From contig OY757019.1 in NCBI GenBank assembly GCA_963580285.1, positions 65,926,587 to 65,990,586 of the forward strand: 64,000 nucleotides of DNA, read 5' to 3'. The notes under the pieces are model-generated. The model searched no databases. It saw only the letters and a program-made list of their open reading frames with translations, and was not told where the DNA came from. Below are positions 1 through 11,907 of the stretch, in pieces. The translations under genes and the position numbers were made by a program. The DNA is from Lucinisca nassula (taxonomy: Eukaryota > Mollusca > Bivalvia > Lucinida > Lucinidae). Positions within the stretch are counted from its first letter, which is position 1. Each line of letters opens with the position of its first letter.

Positions 1-2020
1 TACGTAGTATGACCCATCTTCTTTCTTATGAATGTTTTCATTGCTCTTAAAGGAACTCATTTTTGATTTTTATTTGCCTTCACTGCAGCTGGTGTTGTGC
101 CGTGTGGCGGCCGTAAAACGTCTCCCCGTACATCAACCATAGTGCAGTTTATATTTTACTTTTGGTCTTTTGAGATCAGCGTGAATATTCTGAGAAATCA
201 GAAATAAATTATTGGTTTAGACTCATATTCTAGACAGGTTTTTTTTTTTTATTATTTGGACCCCATTTTGATTTATATCAGTCTTTGTATCGACTGCCTA
301 TTCGAAATTCGCAAAATTGCAGTATGTTTCCTCTGGCTTTCTTTGCCGGATCATTACAGGGTCACTGATGAGGCTTTATTAGCCGAAACTACGTAGTATG
401 ACCCATCTTCTTTCTTATGAATGTTTTCATTGCTCTTAAAGGAACTCATTTTTGATTTTTATTTGCCTTCACTGCAGCTGGTGTTGTGCCGTGTGGCGGC
501 CGTAAAACGTCTCCCCGTACATCAACCATAGTGCAGTTTATATTTTACTTTTGGTCTTTTGAGATCAGCGTGAATATTCTGAGAAATCAGAAATAAATTA
601 TTGGTTTAGACTCATATTCTAGACAGGTTTTTTTTTTTTTATTTGGACCCCATTTTGATTTATATCAGTCTTTGTATCGACTGCCTATTCGAAATTCGCA
701 AAATTGCAGTATGTTTCCTCTGGCTTTCTTTGCCGGATCATTACAGGGTCACTGATGAGGCTTTATTAGCCGAAACTACGTAGTATGACCCATCTTCTTT
801 CTTATGAATGTTTTCATTGCTCTTAAAGGAACTCATTTTTGATTTTTATTTGCCTTCACTGCAGCTGGTGTTGTGCCGTGTGGCGGCCGTAAAACGTCTC
901 CCCGTACATCAACCATAGTGCAGTTTATATTTTACTTTTGGTCTTTTGAGATCAGCGTGAATATTCTGAGAAATCAGAAATAAATTATTGGTTTAGACCC
1001 ATATTCTAGACAGGTTTTTTTTTTATTATTTGGACCCCATTTTGATTTATATCAGTCTTTGTATCGACTGCCTATTCGAAATTCGCAAAATTGCAGTATG
1101 TTTCCTCTGGCTTTCTTTGCCGGATCATTACAGGGTCACTGATGAGGCTTTATTAGCCGAAACTACGTAGTATGACCCATCTTCTTTCTTATGAATGATT
1201 TCATTGCTCTTAAAGGAACTCATTTTTGATTTTTATTTGCCTTCACTGCAGCTGGTGTTGTGCCGTGTGGCGGCCGTAAAACGTCTCCCCGTACATCAAC
1301 CATAGTGCAGTTTATATTTTACTTTTGGTCTTTTGAGATCAGCGTGAATATTCTGAGAAATCAGAAATAAATTATTGGTTTAGACTCATAATCTAGACAG
1401 GTTTTTTTATTATTATTATTATTATTTGGACCCCATTTTGATTTATATCAGTCTTTGTATCGACTGCCTATTCGAAATTCGCAAAATTGCAGTATGTTTC
1501 CTCTGGCTTTCTTTGCCGGATCATTACAGGGTCACTGATGAGGCTTTATTAGCCGAAACTACGTAGAATGACCCATCTTCGTTCTTATGAATGTTTTCAT
1601 TGCTCTTAAAGGAACTCATTTTTGATTTTTATTTGCCTTCACTGCAGCTGGTGTTGTGCCGTGTGGCGGCCGTAAAACGTCTCCCCGTACATCAACCATA
1701 GTGCAGTTTATATTTTACTTTTGGTCTTTTGAGATCAGCGTGAATATTCTGAGAAATCAGAAATAAATTATTGGTTTAGACTCATATTCTAGACAGTTTT
1801 TTTATTATTATTATTATTATTTGGACCCCATTTTGATTTATATCAGTCTTTGTATCGACTGCCTATTCGAAATTCGCAAAATTGCAGTATGTTTCCTCTG
1901 GCTTTCTTTGCCGGATCATTACAGGGTCACTGATGAGGCTTTATTAGCCGAAACTACGTAGTATGACCCATCTTCTTTCTTATGAATGTTTTCATTGCTC
2001 TTAAAGGTACTCATTTTTGA
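1..2020. repeat. Tandem satellite, ~390-bp monomer, five copies plus a partial
   Basis: The landmark TACGTAGTATGACCC (one base changed in the fifth copy) recurs at 1, 390, 777, 1164, 1560 and 1955, giving periods of 389, 387, 387, 396 and 395. Copies are nearly identical. They differ by rare substitutions and mainly by the length of a T-rich or (TAT)n stretch in mid-monomer, which explains the period change. The last copy breaks off near 2020. No monomer has a usable ORF. The array starts at the window edge, so its true length is unknown. A diverged monomer lies far away at 12014-12270. Confidence 0.95.
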
Positions 2021-2545
2021 TTTTTATTATTGCCCTTTGTATGTTTTAACTTGCATTTTCGTGTCCGCTCCATAACTTTTCAACCGCTTGATATATTTTC
2101 ATGAAACTTCACATGAATGTCAAACACCATGAGACGACGTGCAGAACACATGAACCGTAACTCTTGCTTTCCTACTTTCAGAGTTATTGCCCTTTGAATA
2201 TTACGAGTTTTACCATACACTTGTGTCCGCTCTGTTACTTTAAAACCGTTTGAGATAATTTCAAGAAACTTCAAACAAATGTAAAGCAAGATAATAGGAT
2301 GGGCAGAACACAAGAACCATAACTCTTGTTTGCATACATTACAAATTATTTCCCTTTGAAGACTGTACATTATGTGTCTGCTAACATCTTCATGTCTTCT
2401 CCATTACTTTTAAACAGCTTGATATATTTTTAAGAAACTCCACACAAATGTTGAACACCATGAGACGACGTGCAGAACACATGAACCATAACTCTTGCTT
2501 TCCTACTTTCAGAGTTATTGCCCTTTGAATCTTGAAAATGGCCTT
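2020..2545. repeat. Degenerate tandem repeat, ~160-bp unit, about three copies
   Basis: Three diverged units share the order 'attgccctttg', 'gtgtccgctc', 'gatatattttcat/aag', 'aacttca', 'gagacgacgtgcagaacac' and 'actcttgctttc'. The array abuts the truncated last satellite copy directly. Short open frames through it are by-products of the repeat. Confidence 0.8.
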
Positions 2546-2952
2546 TCTATGGAATATGGCCTGTATATTTAAAGAAGCTTTTGACATTGCTATTTTCAGC
2601 TGAGGTGATGGCACTGGCCGGGGGTATACGTGCCCCACTGGGCACTTTCGTCTAGTTGATATTAGTCTCGATTGAATAAATTGTAATTTGCGATTGGTTG
2701 AAAATGTGTATACTGCTGCAAAAAAAGTAACTACTACGTAACTACTACAATTCTTCACTTAAAACTACTACTTAGTCAATTTAAACTCAAAACGGTGTCA
2801 AAAATTATACGGCTTCATATTCCATGTTTCACCTCAAATTATTCCTTAAGCTGCAATATTACAATATGATCAAGTAAGCCTTGTTTATTACAATAATGTC
2901 ACTGAGCTATAAAAGTGCACATAAAGTATCCAAAGGAGCAAGTCAGAGCTTT

Positions 2953-3063
<111 letters not shown>

Positions 3064-3110
3064 TACCAATAAAACAGTTGCAACGAAATAAATCATTATA
3101 GACAAGCCTG

Positions 3111-3402
3111 ACAGCCCCGACCATCAAAAGATGGGCTGCATGATGCTTCCATGCAGAACTGAAACTGACCGCACACATGTACTGGTAAACCGCTTAGAGG
3201 ATCTAAGCCTGCTCAGGCAAAGCGCTGCGAGTCGGTCCGTCCATGCTTATAAACCCTATTGGTTTCATTGGGCGACAGGGCTTGAGATGTCTTTTCAATT
3301 CAATTTCGGGTAAAAGTCTCACAAAATTGGAAGCAACGTCTCCAAAATGACATATACAGTGTTGGCGGGGACGTTAAATCTCAAATCAAACAAACAAACA
3401 AT
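3111..3402 (+). mobile_element. SINE family A, full-length copy
   Basis: This is the reference copy of a ~290-bp element seen over a dozen times here. It begins near 'catcaaaagatgggctgcat' and passes through 'gatgcttccatgcagaactg', 'ggtttcattgggcgacaggg' and 'aagcaacgtctccaaaatga'. It ends 'gacgttaaatctcaaatcaa' followed by (CAAA)n. I found no convincing tRNA A or B box in this copy, so its promoter class is open. Other copies on + are at 8368-8636, 25302-25575, 50785-51085 and 59478-59770. Copies on - are at 20705-20910, 41815-42035, 43250-43470, 49010-49300 and 58080-58325. An isolated 3' end lies at 10248-10285. Confidence 0.8.
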
Positions 3403-4134
3403 AAAGCTTGTAATTTTGCACAGTGTAAGTCAATGCCCACAGGCTAAGTGAACAAGTGGCATTCAACAAGTTCATTTAGGTTGGTTCAACTTCACTTCTC
3501 TCAATTAAGTCGATTATATTTCGGAATTATCAAGTGTCTTTTAATGATGTGCAAAATGGATTGTAAAATCGCATGTTTTAATTTTATATGATAAGTATAC
3601 AGGAACTATTCCTTCAGCTTTGTGGAAATATTGGCATCATAAATAATAATGTTCATTCTTAACTAGAAAATAGGTTTGTTGAACGGGGATTAAAAAGCCC
3701 ACAACCCATATATGCCTGTATACCCCTGTAAATCCCAGTTGTTTTTTTTCTATATACAACTGGGATTTAAGGGTGTCAAAAATAAATAATAATTAATTCA
3801 TTACTCGGCGAGGGGGTTCTGACAAGTACCCACATTCTATGTTTTTCTTTAGCAGGACTGCTGCTGCTTTTTTCATCGCTTCATTTTTTCATTTTTTTTC
3901 CTCAAAATTCCACACATTTAGAATTTGGATGCAAATTTGTGTCAGTTTTCTCAGGAATTACTGGGACATTTGGTACAGATGTGGACAGTGGTTAATTATG
4001 TTGTGTATACCAGAATCCGGCTGCTGCTGCTGCTTATTTGTCCCTTTACTTGTTCATTTTTATTTTTCTCCCAAATTTTTCACATTGAAAATTTGTGTCA
4101 CAATTTTCTGAGGAACTATAAGGGCTTCAAAGTT
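3403..4134. other. Gene-free stretch with one decayed family B palindrome
   Basis: No coding frame of substance. Around 3700-3840 are the family B signatures: 'aaatcccagttg' and its inverted partner 'caactgggattt', then 'gttctgacaagtaccca'. The rest is unremarkable AT-rich DNA. Confidence 0.6.
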
Positions 4135-4262
4135 GAACCTTCCCAGCAGGCACTTGACGTAATTGTGACGTCACATCAACGTCGGTGCAACGTCATGGTG
4201 TGTATGCAACGTCACATCTACGTCGGTGCATGTACACAAATTGATCATGACGTTTATTAGAA
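4135..4262. repeat. ACGTC-rich dispersed repeat
   Basis: Dense iteration of acgtc/gacgt motifs ('cttgacgtaattgtgacgtc', 'caacgtcggtgcaacgtcat'). Loci of the same character are at 11395-11575 and 20375-20700. The motif is self-complementary, so these regions can fold. Family identity is unknown to me. Confidence 0.6.
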
Positions 4263-5480
4263 TCAGCCTGCTTGTAGATCTACTTATTCTTCCATTTTTT
4301 TTTTTTTTTGTTTAATTTTTCTCTAACTTGCAAACACTGAAAATTTGTTTCACGAATGTCTCAGAAACAACTAGGCCTACGATGTTAAAATCTGGTATTC
4401 ATGTGACTTATTCTTCCACAGACGAGTTTTTACTGGTTTTGCTTCCTTAATGGTGTAATTTTTTGCGTCAAATCCATGTGGAGTTTTATATGTACGTATC
4501 AATCGTCAGAAACAAATTTTTGGTGTGGCAAAATTGAAAACTCAACGTATGACTGGCGGTATTCGACTGGGGGAAATTCGAAACGTGAAGCACTTTTTGT
4601 ATTCGACTGCAAGGTCGTGTCCGTAGATCAATTTCTGTTGTTTAGAATAATAATCGACTTATCACTAGGTCGTATAACTTTTTTTAATATAAACTTCTTA
4701 TTTACAGATTGACTTCAGAAAGCGCTATGGCGGGGATATAGTCAGCTTTTGTCAGGTCTAGTTGCCATTGCGTAACAGAAATAGACAATAAAAGAGAGAA
4801 AGAAAACCGTTATAGTCTTGAAGTATTCTTTTGGAATACGTGAGCTAGAAATAAAAGCACAAAATAATATAATTTCGATAAAACATGTTTTTTTTTTTTT
4901 TTTTTGGTAAACAGTGTTGACTCAGATGAAAGCATGTTCACAGTATCCCTGAAGCTGCTGGTCTGGTTGCAATCAAACTGTCTGAAACATCAGTGTGTTG
5001 GAGGGCCAAATAATTGTTAATTTTTTTTAATGGAGTTATCCCTCTTGCTGCTAAAGCAACAAAATCTTTCAAAATCTCCCTTTTAAGGGCTGCTTGGACT
5101 TTAATTTCACAGAAATGTTTCTTCAAATATTGTTAAAACAATTCTGTTAGGCCCCCGCCCATTGGTGCCTGAAGAAATAGATTGGGCTGCATAGTATTAC
5201 ACTTTGCTTACTCTTTATCAAAAAGGTGCCTGATTGGCATGAAATTTTCAAATACTTTTGATACTGTTTGAATTCGTAATAAAGTTTATAATATTAAAAA
5301 CGTTCTTCTTTTCATATTGAACCATAAAATAGTTTCAATATTCATTTCCAGTATCTCTTACGCCGTTTATCCTTTTTAAAGATATTACTTGTTTTCATTA
5401 TTAAGCTCAAAACATAGATCCTAAGCGGTCCTAACTATGTTTTAGAGCAGAAATAAGAAAACAATAACGAGATGTGTTTG
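4263..5480. other. Gene-free stretch
   Basis: AT-rich DNA with poly-T runs near 4296 and 4888. Open frames of 60-80 codons lack any recognisable motif. A short echo of SINE A ('gcccccgcccattggtgcct') sits near 5151. Confidence 0.5.
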
Positions 5481-5483
5481 GTG

Positions 5484-5572
<89 letters not shown>

Positions 5573-5734
5573 GGAAGCCTCCGTGGTGTAGTGGTTACGC
5601 TACTCGCCTTGTAAACCAGGGGTCTCAGGATCGATCCCGGGCTTCTCCAGACTTTCGGATGAGTCTTTAAACCGAGGTCCCGTCTCCGTATGACCTTAGC
5701 TGTTGGTGGGACGTAAAACTCAAACACTCACTCA

Positions 5735-5831
<97 letters not shown>

Positions 5832-5832
5832 T
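5480..5832 (+). mobile_element. tRNA-derived SINE C flanked on both sides by (TATC)n
   Basis: The SINE at about 5574-5730 starts 'cctccgtggtgtagtggtta', which is a good pol III A-box context. Its B-box-like 'aggatcgatcccgggcttc' follows 45-50 bases later. It continues through 'gagtctttaaaccgaggtcc' and ends 'actcaaacactcactca'. (TATC)n arrays run directly into both ends. Further copies are at 42100-42265 (+), 54380-54540 (+) and 8005-8145 (-). A headless copy is at 59325-59405. Confidence 0.85.
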
Positions 5833-6090
5833 TGAGGTTTAACGTCCTGTAAGGGCATTTTGGAGATGGTGCTTCCAGTTTATTGGGACTTTTACCCGTC
5901 ATTGAGATGAAATGCCATCTCAAGCCTTAAGTGGGGGTGTGTAGGTTTCTGACCGGAGAAGAGGTCCCACTTTGCCTCAGGCTACTCACACGCCCAATTA
6001 GTGATGTAGACCCGGATAGTCTCACCCCGAGTGTTTTTTTTTCTGCGCGTTTCTCTGTTTTCGGATTGCTGCATGCTCATATGCTAAGAA
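5833..6090 (-). mobile_element. Composite repeat: SINE A 3' half joined to family G
   Basis: Reading on +, the reversed SINE A 3' half ('ttgaggtttaacgtcctgta') is followed by family G ('tttctgaccggagaagaggt' to 'ctgcgcgtttctctgttttc'). The two halves join through a G-rich stretch near 5930. The same A/G join occurs at 46365-46705, so this looks like a stable composite rather than chance adjacency. Confidence 0.65.
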
Positions 6091-7804
6091 GATGAGCCGA
6101 CAACTGAACACCTTCAGTGCAGCGCAGAATATTCACTTATTTTATGGCAGCAATTTTGTGTTTCATTTGTGCTGTGTTTTTGCACTTTAGTTTATCTGTA
6201 TATGAAGAAGGTACATACTTCTTTCGTATTGAGCGAACATTTATTACGCTGTAGGTTCGTATATATCCTTACTCCAGCAGACAATAGCTGAATTAAGCAA
6301 GAACGCGTTTTCGAGAAGTAGGCTTCTATTCATCAGAAACAACGATTTTTTTTCAGCTCATATCGTGACAAGGCACATAACATACACACTTGTAAGATAG
6401 CAGTGTGAAAGGTAAGTATGGAACAGTATTAAGGTAAAAACTCCATTATGCAATGTGCATTTACAATATGAATTGTTGAAACCGCACTTTGAATTATGAA
6501 CCTTTCCGTATCTAACTACTTTATTCGAATATGCAAAATGCACATTCTAATTTGAGACCTTTGTGTTTCAATATGGCATTTGGACGTCCTATTTTGCATT
6601 ATTCAGTTTCGATTCTGCTGTGGTTAGACGGGGTACCAGTCACTGAGTTGTCGATAACGTTCGGTAATGTCCGTGGATTTCCCGTATATTTTCCGATGAC
6701 AAGCGTCCGTTTGAGAAGATTGCATTCGCTTTTGCAGGGGCGATAAATTTTATCAGGCTATATAATAATTTGGATATTTACAATAATGTGTACGTTTGCA
6801 TCTTTAAAAGAAATTTTACAGCGCGGTTCCTTATTTATATATTTATGAAAAAAAAGAATTTTTATTGAAAAGTTAATACTTGTTTGACGAAGGGGAAAAT
6901 ACTCAATCGTTGAACATTTACTATAATAAATTACCATGAAGGATTAGTTTGTGCCGAATCCGTGGATTTGAGGGGAGCAATTATTGTTAAAATTGATTAA
7001 TTCATACAATTTTCATAAATCTGATCCTTCTGAGGTGTTACTTATAAAGATATTAGTAACTAATTTCAACCTCACTCAAAACTCAAATGTTTGTATATTA
7101 TAGAAGTATGGATATGTCCGCATAGATTATGGTTCTAAGATTCACTTTATAATTATCATGTAAATACGTCATTATTCATTATATGAATAGTATTTTCTCA
7201 TTTCTTAAACCCGACCCACAACCATAGAAACGCACCTGGGGTCACAATGACAGCTGCCTATTCATATGTCCGTCTTCATAAGTTAGACTGGAACATGATA
7301 GCTTTCATCCAACAGAATCACAACGCAAAAATATTAGCTGGTCGTCTTCAGCCAGCAAAACTTTGCTGAGCTGATGTCGCGACTGTCTTAACCAGCCTAC
7401 TACACATTTCTTCAAGTTCTACATGCAACGATTTGGCAAATGGGGTGGCTGAATCCAAACCATTTTGTACTTACATGTATATCCATGGTCTACACCAAAG
7501 TTTTTTTTCTCCTTGTTTTATTACAGTTAGACCGCATACAGCGTACCCAGGTTTACCTGGCGGAACTTAACGACATTATTTATTTATTTATTTACTTACT
7601 TATTATTATAATTACAGAATCTAGAAAAAAAAAACAACAAAAAAAAAAACAACAACAAAAAACAAAAACAAAAAAAACAAACAATTTTTTGTTTTTGATG
7701 CATCAGAAAAACACTCATACTTTGTACATTTTACCGCCGAAAAATACAACAACAAAAATTGTAAGATGAAAAGTCGTGATATTTTTCTGACTGTTGCTTA
7801 AAAT
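6091..7804. other. Gene-free stretch
   Basis: AT-rich sequence with an A-rich low-complexity block (about 7620-7690). The longest frames (71 and 109 codons) are low-complexity or motif-free. I see no supported gene or named repeat. Confidence 0.5.
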
Positions 7805-8000
7805 ATACATTGTGGATACACGTTAGAAGCGCCTCTTCGATGCGGTTCTAACGAGTACCCACAATCTATATTTTGGAGTAGATGTTTACTCCTGTAAATC
7901 CCAATTTTACATTTTACTGGGGGGGGGGGGGGGGGGGGGGGTCAGAATTATAAAGATGTGTTTTTATGGTGGGATGCGCTTGGTACGTGAGTGCGTTTTT
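7805..8000 (+). repeat. Family B palindromic repeat, with a run of over 20 G
   Basis: The core has imperfect inverted arms: 'acacgttagaagcgcctct' and 'gcggttctaacgagtaccca'. It is followed by 'caatctatattttggagtag' and 'cctgtaaatcccaatttta'. A run of over 20 G follows near 7919-7941. Other copies or pieces are at 10545-10700 (-), 19540-19700, 35585-35790, 41300-42620, 43855-44010 and 49670-49870. Confidence 0.75.
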
Positions 8001-8004
8001 AGTT

Positions 8005-8145
8005 TTACGTTTCACCAACAGCTAAGGTTATACGGAGATGGGACCTGGGTTTAAAGACATCCGAAATTCTGGAGAAGCCCGGGATCGATCCTGCTATCCC
8101 TGGTTAACGAGGCTAGTAGCATAACCACTACCAGCGCTTGATATG
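8005..8145 (-). mobile_element. SINE C, reverse copy
   Basis: Reverse complement of the tRNA-derived SINE C. 'cgtttcaccaacagctaagg' is its tail, 'cccgggatcgatcctgc' its B-box region, and 'agcataaccactacca' its A-box end. It abuts the 3' end of the family B copy. Confidence 0.8.
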
Positions 8146-8367
8146 TTACATTGTTACATTGAAGCAGGTGCGGGTTTTCCACCTGCACTCCGGTATGAAA
8201 AGAATTTGCTTCGCGTTGTGTTTTGTCAAAAAAGTGGAAACCTTTGCGTTTTGTCACTTGAAGCCAGAAATCTAGGATAAAAAGTCAGATAGTTTTCTAT
8301 TTTCTTAATGAATACATTTAGCACAGTTACGAACATCTATATAAACATGTGACAAACAGGGAATCAG

Positions 8368-8636
8368 ACCCCCGGCCATCGGGGCTTGAAGAAATAGATG
8401 GGCTACATGAACTGAAACCGACCCGCACACCAGTACTGGGTAACCGCTTAGAGGATCTAAGTCTACCGAGGCAAAGCGGTGCTTATAAACCCTATTGGTT
8501 TCATTGGGCGACAGGGCTTTGAGATGTCATTTCATCTCAGTGTCGGGTAAAAGTCCCACAAAAGTGGAAGCAACGTCTCCAACGTCTCCAAAATGACCTA
8601 TACTGTGTTGACGGTGACGTTAAACATCAAATCAAA
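8368..8636 (+). mobile_element. SINE family A
   Basis: Carries 'ggccatcggggcttgaagaa', 'ttggtttcattgggcgacag' and the end 'gacgttaaacatcaaatcaa'. 'aacgtctcc' is duplicated near 8572-8589. The middle part ('gcgagtcggaccgtccatg') is deleted. Confidence 0.8.
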
Positions 8637-9064
8637 GACCAGAACCAAAATGCCTAGTTTAAGAAATTCCGTTGGATATGCCCTAAATCAGAAAGCACTT
8701 TCACAAAAGAGAGTTGTAACCATGCTTGCTTTCAGGCGAGCAGTCTCATCAAGGTCTACACGACATTGGACAGGAGCCTTTCTATGCCGTACAAAATTAT
8801 TATTAGTATTTACAACAAATTTATATTTTAAAGGTGCAATGGCCTGAACACATTTGCGATATATTTAAATAAAACTTGGACATAAAATAAATACAGCAAA
8901 GCTGATTCCTGGTCTGACATATAAAAAATAAACTATGTGTAAATGATTTTATTGGAAAGGGTGTAGTGTCCCAAAATCATCCGTTTCATGCCAAAAATAT
9001 AGTTCTCTCGTTTCTCTCACTCCTCCGTGTCACCAATACGCTTGGTGATTTTTTTGGGTATCTG

Positions 9065-9210
9065 CTGGGTCTCGGGTCGTTTCGCCCGTGAGTCGTTTCG
9101 CCCATGAGTCGTTTCGCCCGTGGGTCGTTTCGCCCTGAGTCGTTTCGCCCTGGGTCGTTTCGTCCGTGGGTCGTTTCGCCCTGATTAGGTGGGTCGTTTC
9201 GCCCTTATTT
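9065..9210 (+). repeat. GTCGTTTCGCCC minisatellite
   Basis: At least eight imperfect units of about 15-18 bp, each carrying GGGTCGTTTCGCCC or GAGTCGTTTCGCCC. An equivalent array in the opposite orientation lies at 21692-21822. The sequence after it (9211-10540) contains one 125-codon frame at 9261-9638 in which I recognise no domain. I do not call it a gene. Confidence 0.9.
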
Positions 9211-10544
9211 TTTCAAGCCCTATTGATTGAGGTTATGTTTGTTTTTGGTATGTAAAGGGATTGAAGGGGGTATTGGGAGTTCCGGAAAACATGGTTTTGC
9301 CCTCGTTTGGCGCAGCTGGACGACCTTCTGACGGCTTCTACGTCAGGTTTGAACAACTGCGCTACCACCTTTTTGAGAAAGATATTCGAGCTCCCATAAG
9401 GTTAACAAGTCTTTGCAATAAAGTGGGATTTATGGCTGTGAAAATGACTGTTTATATTTCAAAAATGCCATATTTTTCTTTCTGCTCAAAACATAGATTT
9501 TATGTTATAGACGGGTCCAATGTTTTGACACGTGACTCTGTTTACATGTCACTGCGCATGCGCAAAATTACTCTTCCTTTTGCTATCGATCTTTCGTGGT
9601 TGGCAAAAAGGCGCTGGTTCCATATAAACATATTGTAAATAGGTTTAATATTACGGACATATTATAGTTGACTGTCACAGAAAATCGATCGAATTACATT
9701 TTAAATGAGTAGATTAATATATTTTAGAGTTAATTCGTGCATCTTACACATTTAGCCATTCGTTTTGCGCATTTTTATTACAAAAAATTAAGACCGTCCC
9801 GCCTCGTTATCTGCACAAGTTTAACAGGTATTTTTTATCAAAAACATCCTCAAATTTTCTAGAAACCAATAATTACTAGCTAAGAAATGTCAGTTTTAAG
9901 GTCAATTTTGTCGTTTCCGAGTCCAAACAAAATACAAGATTAAAGAAAATAGCATCGCATTTACAATGGCGATAAACGACCAAAGACGTTTTTTGCCCAC
10001 CACCGGTGCGTCCCGGCAAATAGTATTATTGAGCGATGACGTAGTGTTTGGATGTGTCTATAGAATCAGAAATAAGAGAAAAAAAAGTATATGCGATAAC
10101 CCATTTTTCAATGTATAAAGTTGGGTTTAGGGGGACGTTATTGCATAGACTTGCTAATTATAATATGATATTTTATTTACTTATCAGTTGTTCTTTCTGC
10201 ACAAATAGTGACGTGATATAACTGGTTACATTATTACGTTAATTGTGTTGACGGGGACGTTAAATCTCAATTTCAACAAACAAAATATTATCAAACAGTG
10301 GTGTCTGAATAAAAGTTAACAAAAGTGTCGCTTAAAGAGTAATAATTAATATTACACATTAAGTGTCATGTGTAAAAAGTTGTTTTAATTTTTATACAGA
10401 CTCTACTGTAGCTCAACCTTGGTAGGAATAGAAACATAACGTTTTATACTTTCTTATCATTTTCCCCATAATTTTATGCGTAACAAAACACATATTTTAC
10501 ATTATAAATATATAACAAAGCATAACATGAAACTATAGCACAAC

Positions 10545-10700
10545 ATTAACAAGTCCGTGGAATGAATACCCCCTAAACCCCACCTTAAATGGCGAAAACT
10601 GGGGTTTATTGGGGTATACATTATTTTTGTTATTTCTGCTACAAGACAAAGGTTGTGGGTACTTGTTAGAACCGCCTAAACATATGTTCGCAGTATAGCT
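10545..10700 (-). repeat. Family B repeat, reverse copy
   Basis: Contains 'aaactggggtttattggggt' and 'ggttgtgggtacttgttaga', which are family B elements in reverse order. Only one palindrome arm is present. Confidence 0.65.
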
Positions 10701-10744
10701 AAGAAAAAATACCACAGCTTTTCATAAAAAGGTAGTCATTTTAG

Positions 10745-11070
10745 AGATGGGAGCCGGCCTCAGTGGCTCAGTCGGATGCGCGTCTGACTGGTGATCAGGA
10801 GGTCGCGGGTTCGACTCCCGCAGGGGTCGGCAACATTCTTTCGTGGAGATTGATCATGAAATCTTTTCTACGGTCATTCTCCCCCTTCCGCTGATTCAAG
10901 AAGGGCAGTTGTCAGTTTCTGGCGAAAGAATGGGCACTGAACTGGTTAACCGCTTACGTATAAGCCTGCCCAGGAAAGTGTTGATAGGTAAACTGACCGG
11001 CTCAAAAATGACCTAAATAGTGTTGACTGGGCCGTAAAACTCCAATACAAACAAACAAAATTTAGAGATG
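10745..11070 (+). mobile_element. tRNA-derived SINE H, with an intact tRNA-like head
   Basis: The first ~80 bases fold as a tRNA. The 7-bp acceptor arm pairs GCCGGCC with GGTCGGC. The anticodon stem TCTGA/TCAGG encloses a 7-base loop that would read GGT. The T arm is 'gcgggttcgactcccgc' with a perfect B box. A ~240-bp tail follows ('gaagggcagttgtcagtttc', 'tgttgactgggccgtaaaac') and ends in (CAAA)n. The tail recurs without the head at 58365-58490. The tail and the rare Thr GGT anticodon argue for a SINE, not a functional tRNA gene. Confidence 0.8.
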
Positions 11071-11107
11071 GGAAAACCTGCACTATGTCGCACGGCTGTG
11101 TTATCGT

Positions 11108-11600
11108 ACTGGGGCCAGTTTCATCAATAAACATCGTACGATTAATCTTAAATTGTTCTTACGCACTTTTTAAAGAACTGCGTACGCCAGTTTCATCAAA
11201 ACATCGCAAAGTGGTCGTACGAGCTAAATTTGCGTTTCACTAAAATATGTCGCAATTTTTAATATGCGCTTAAACAGGGCCACTAATTGTCACATGCGTG
11301 ATCACGTGCCGTCTTGAAATAGCCGTGTAAAGTAGATAACACGTTTTAAGATTATTGGTCCGGTGGAGCTAGATGTATATTCAGTACAAGCAACGTTTAG
11401 TCAACGTGATTCAACGTTGATTCTGCGTTGTTTTAAACTTGTGTTTCCATTTCATTGTCGTAAAATACATATATTAATTATCTGGACCTATTGCCCACTG
11501 TAACACTGGTTAGTTGGTCTGCTTTGTGGTCGTCGTGACGTCAGACAAGCGTTGATTTAACGTTGTCATAATGAACCTTTTACGAGCGCGTTTGTCAGTA
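11108..11600 (+). repeat. GGGGCCAGTTTCATCAA terminus followed by ACGTTG-rich repeat
   Basis: At 11111 begins GGGGCCAGTTTCATCAA, echoed at about 11190 by 'gccagtttcatcaaaacatc'. The same terminus occurs inverted at about 21304-21322 ('ttgatgaaactggccc'). From 11395 the sequence turns into iterated 'caacgttga'-type motifs like those at 20375-20700. This resembles the end of a nonautonomous element, but no full boundary pair is proven. Confidence 0.5.
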
Positions 11601-11907
11601 AATGCGGGGCGGCGGAGTGGGGTGGAGGTGGCGATGGGCGGTTCTTCAGCATGAGTGCACGTGTTATAATATTAGATAATGTGAGACTTCGCAGAGCATT
11701 TTATTACTTTAATAAATTCAGAAATGCAAGAGCATGAATACAAGATTCAATTTATCGTATGAACTTAAAGCACAGTTTATGCATGATTTTAATAGAAATT
11801 TTACGTATATCAGTTTTCAGTTCCGGTTTGTTGTTGGCAATGGTGGCAGGTCTATAACAAATATTATTTTATTGATTATTCGTCTGTCAGGCCGTCCAGC
11901 CTTTCTT

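Noticed and set aside
9261..9638. 125-codon ORF after the minisatellite
   Set aside because: Long for this region, but no recognisable domain, no homologous repeat here and no promoter or splice context; left uncalled.
10748..10828. Functional tRNA-Thr gene
   Set aside because: It folds well, but the GGT anticodon is unusual in eukaryotes and it is fused to a SINE tail that recurs at 58365.
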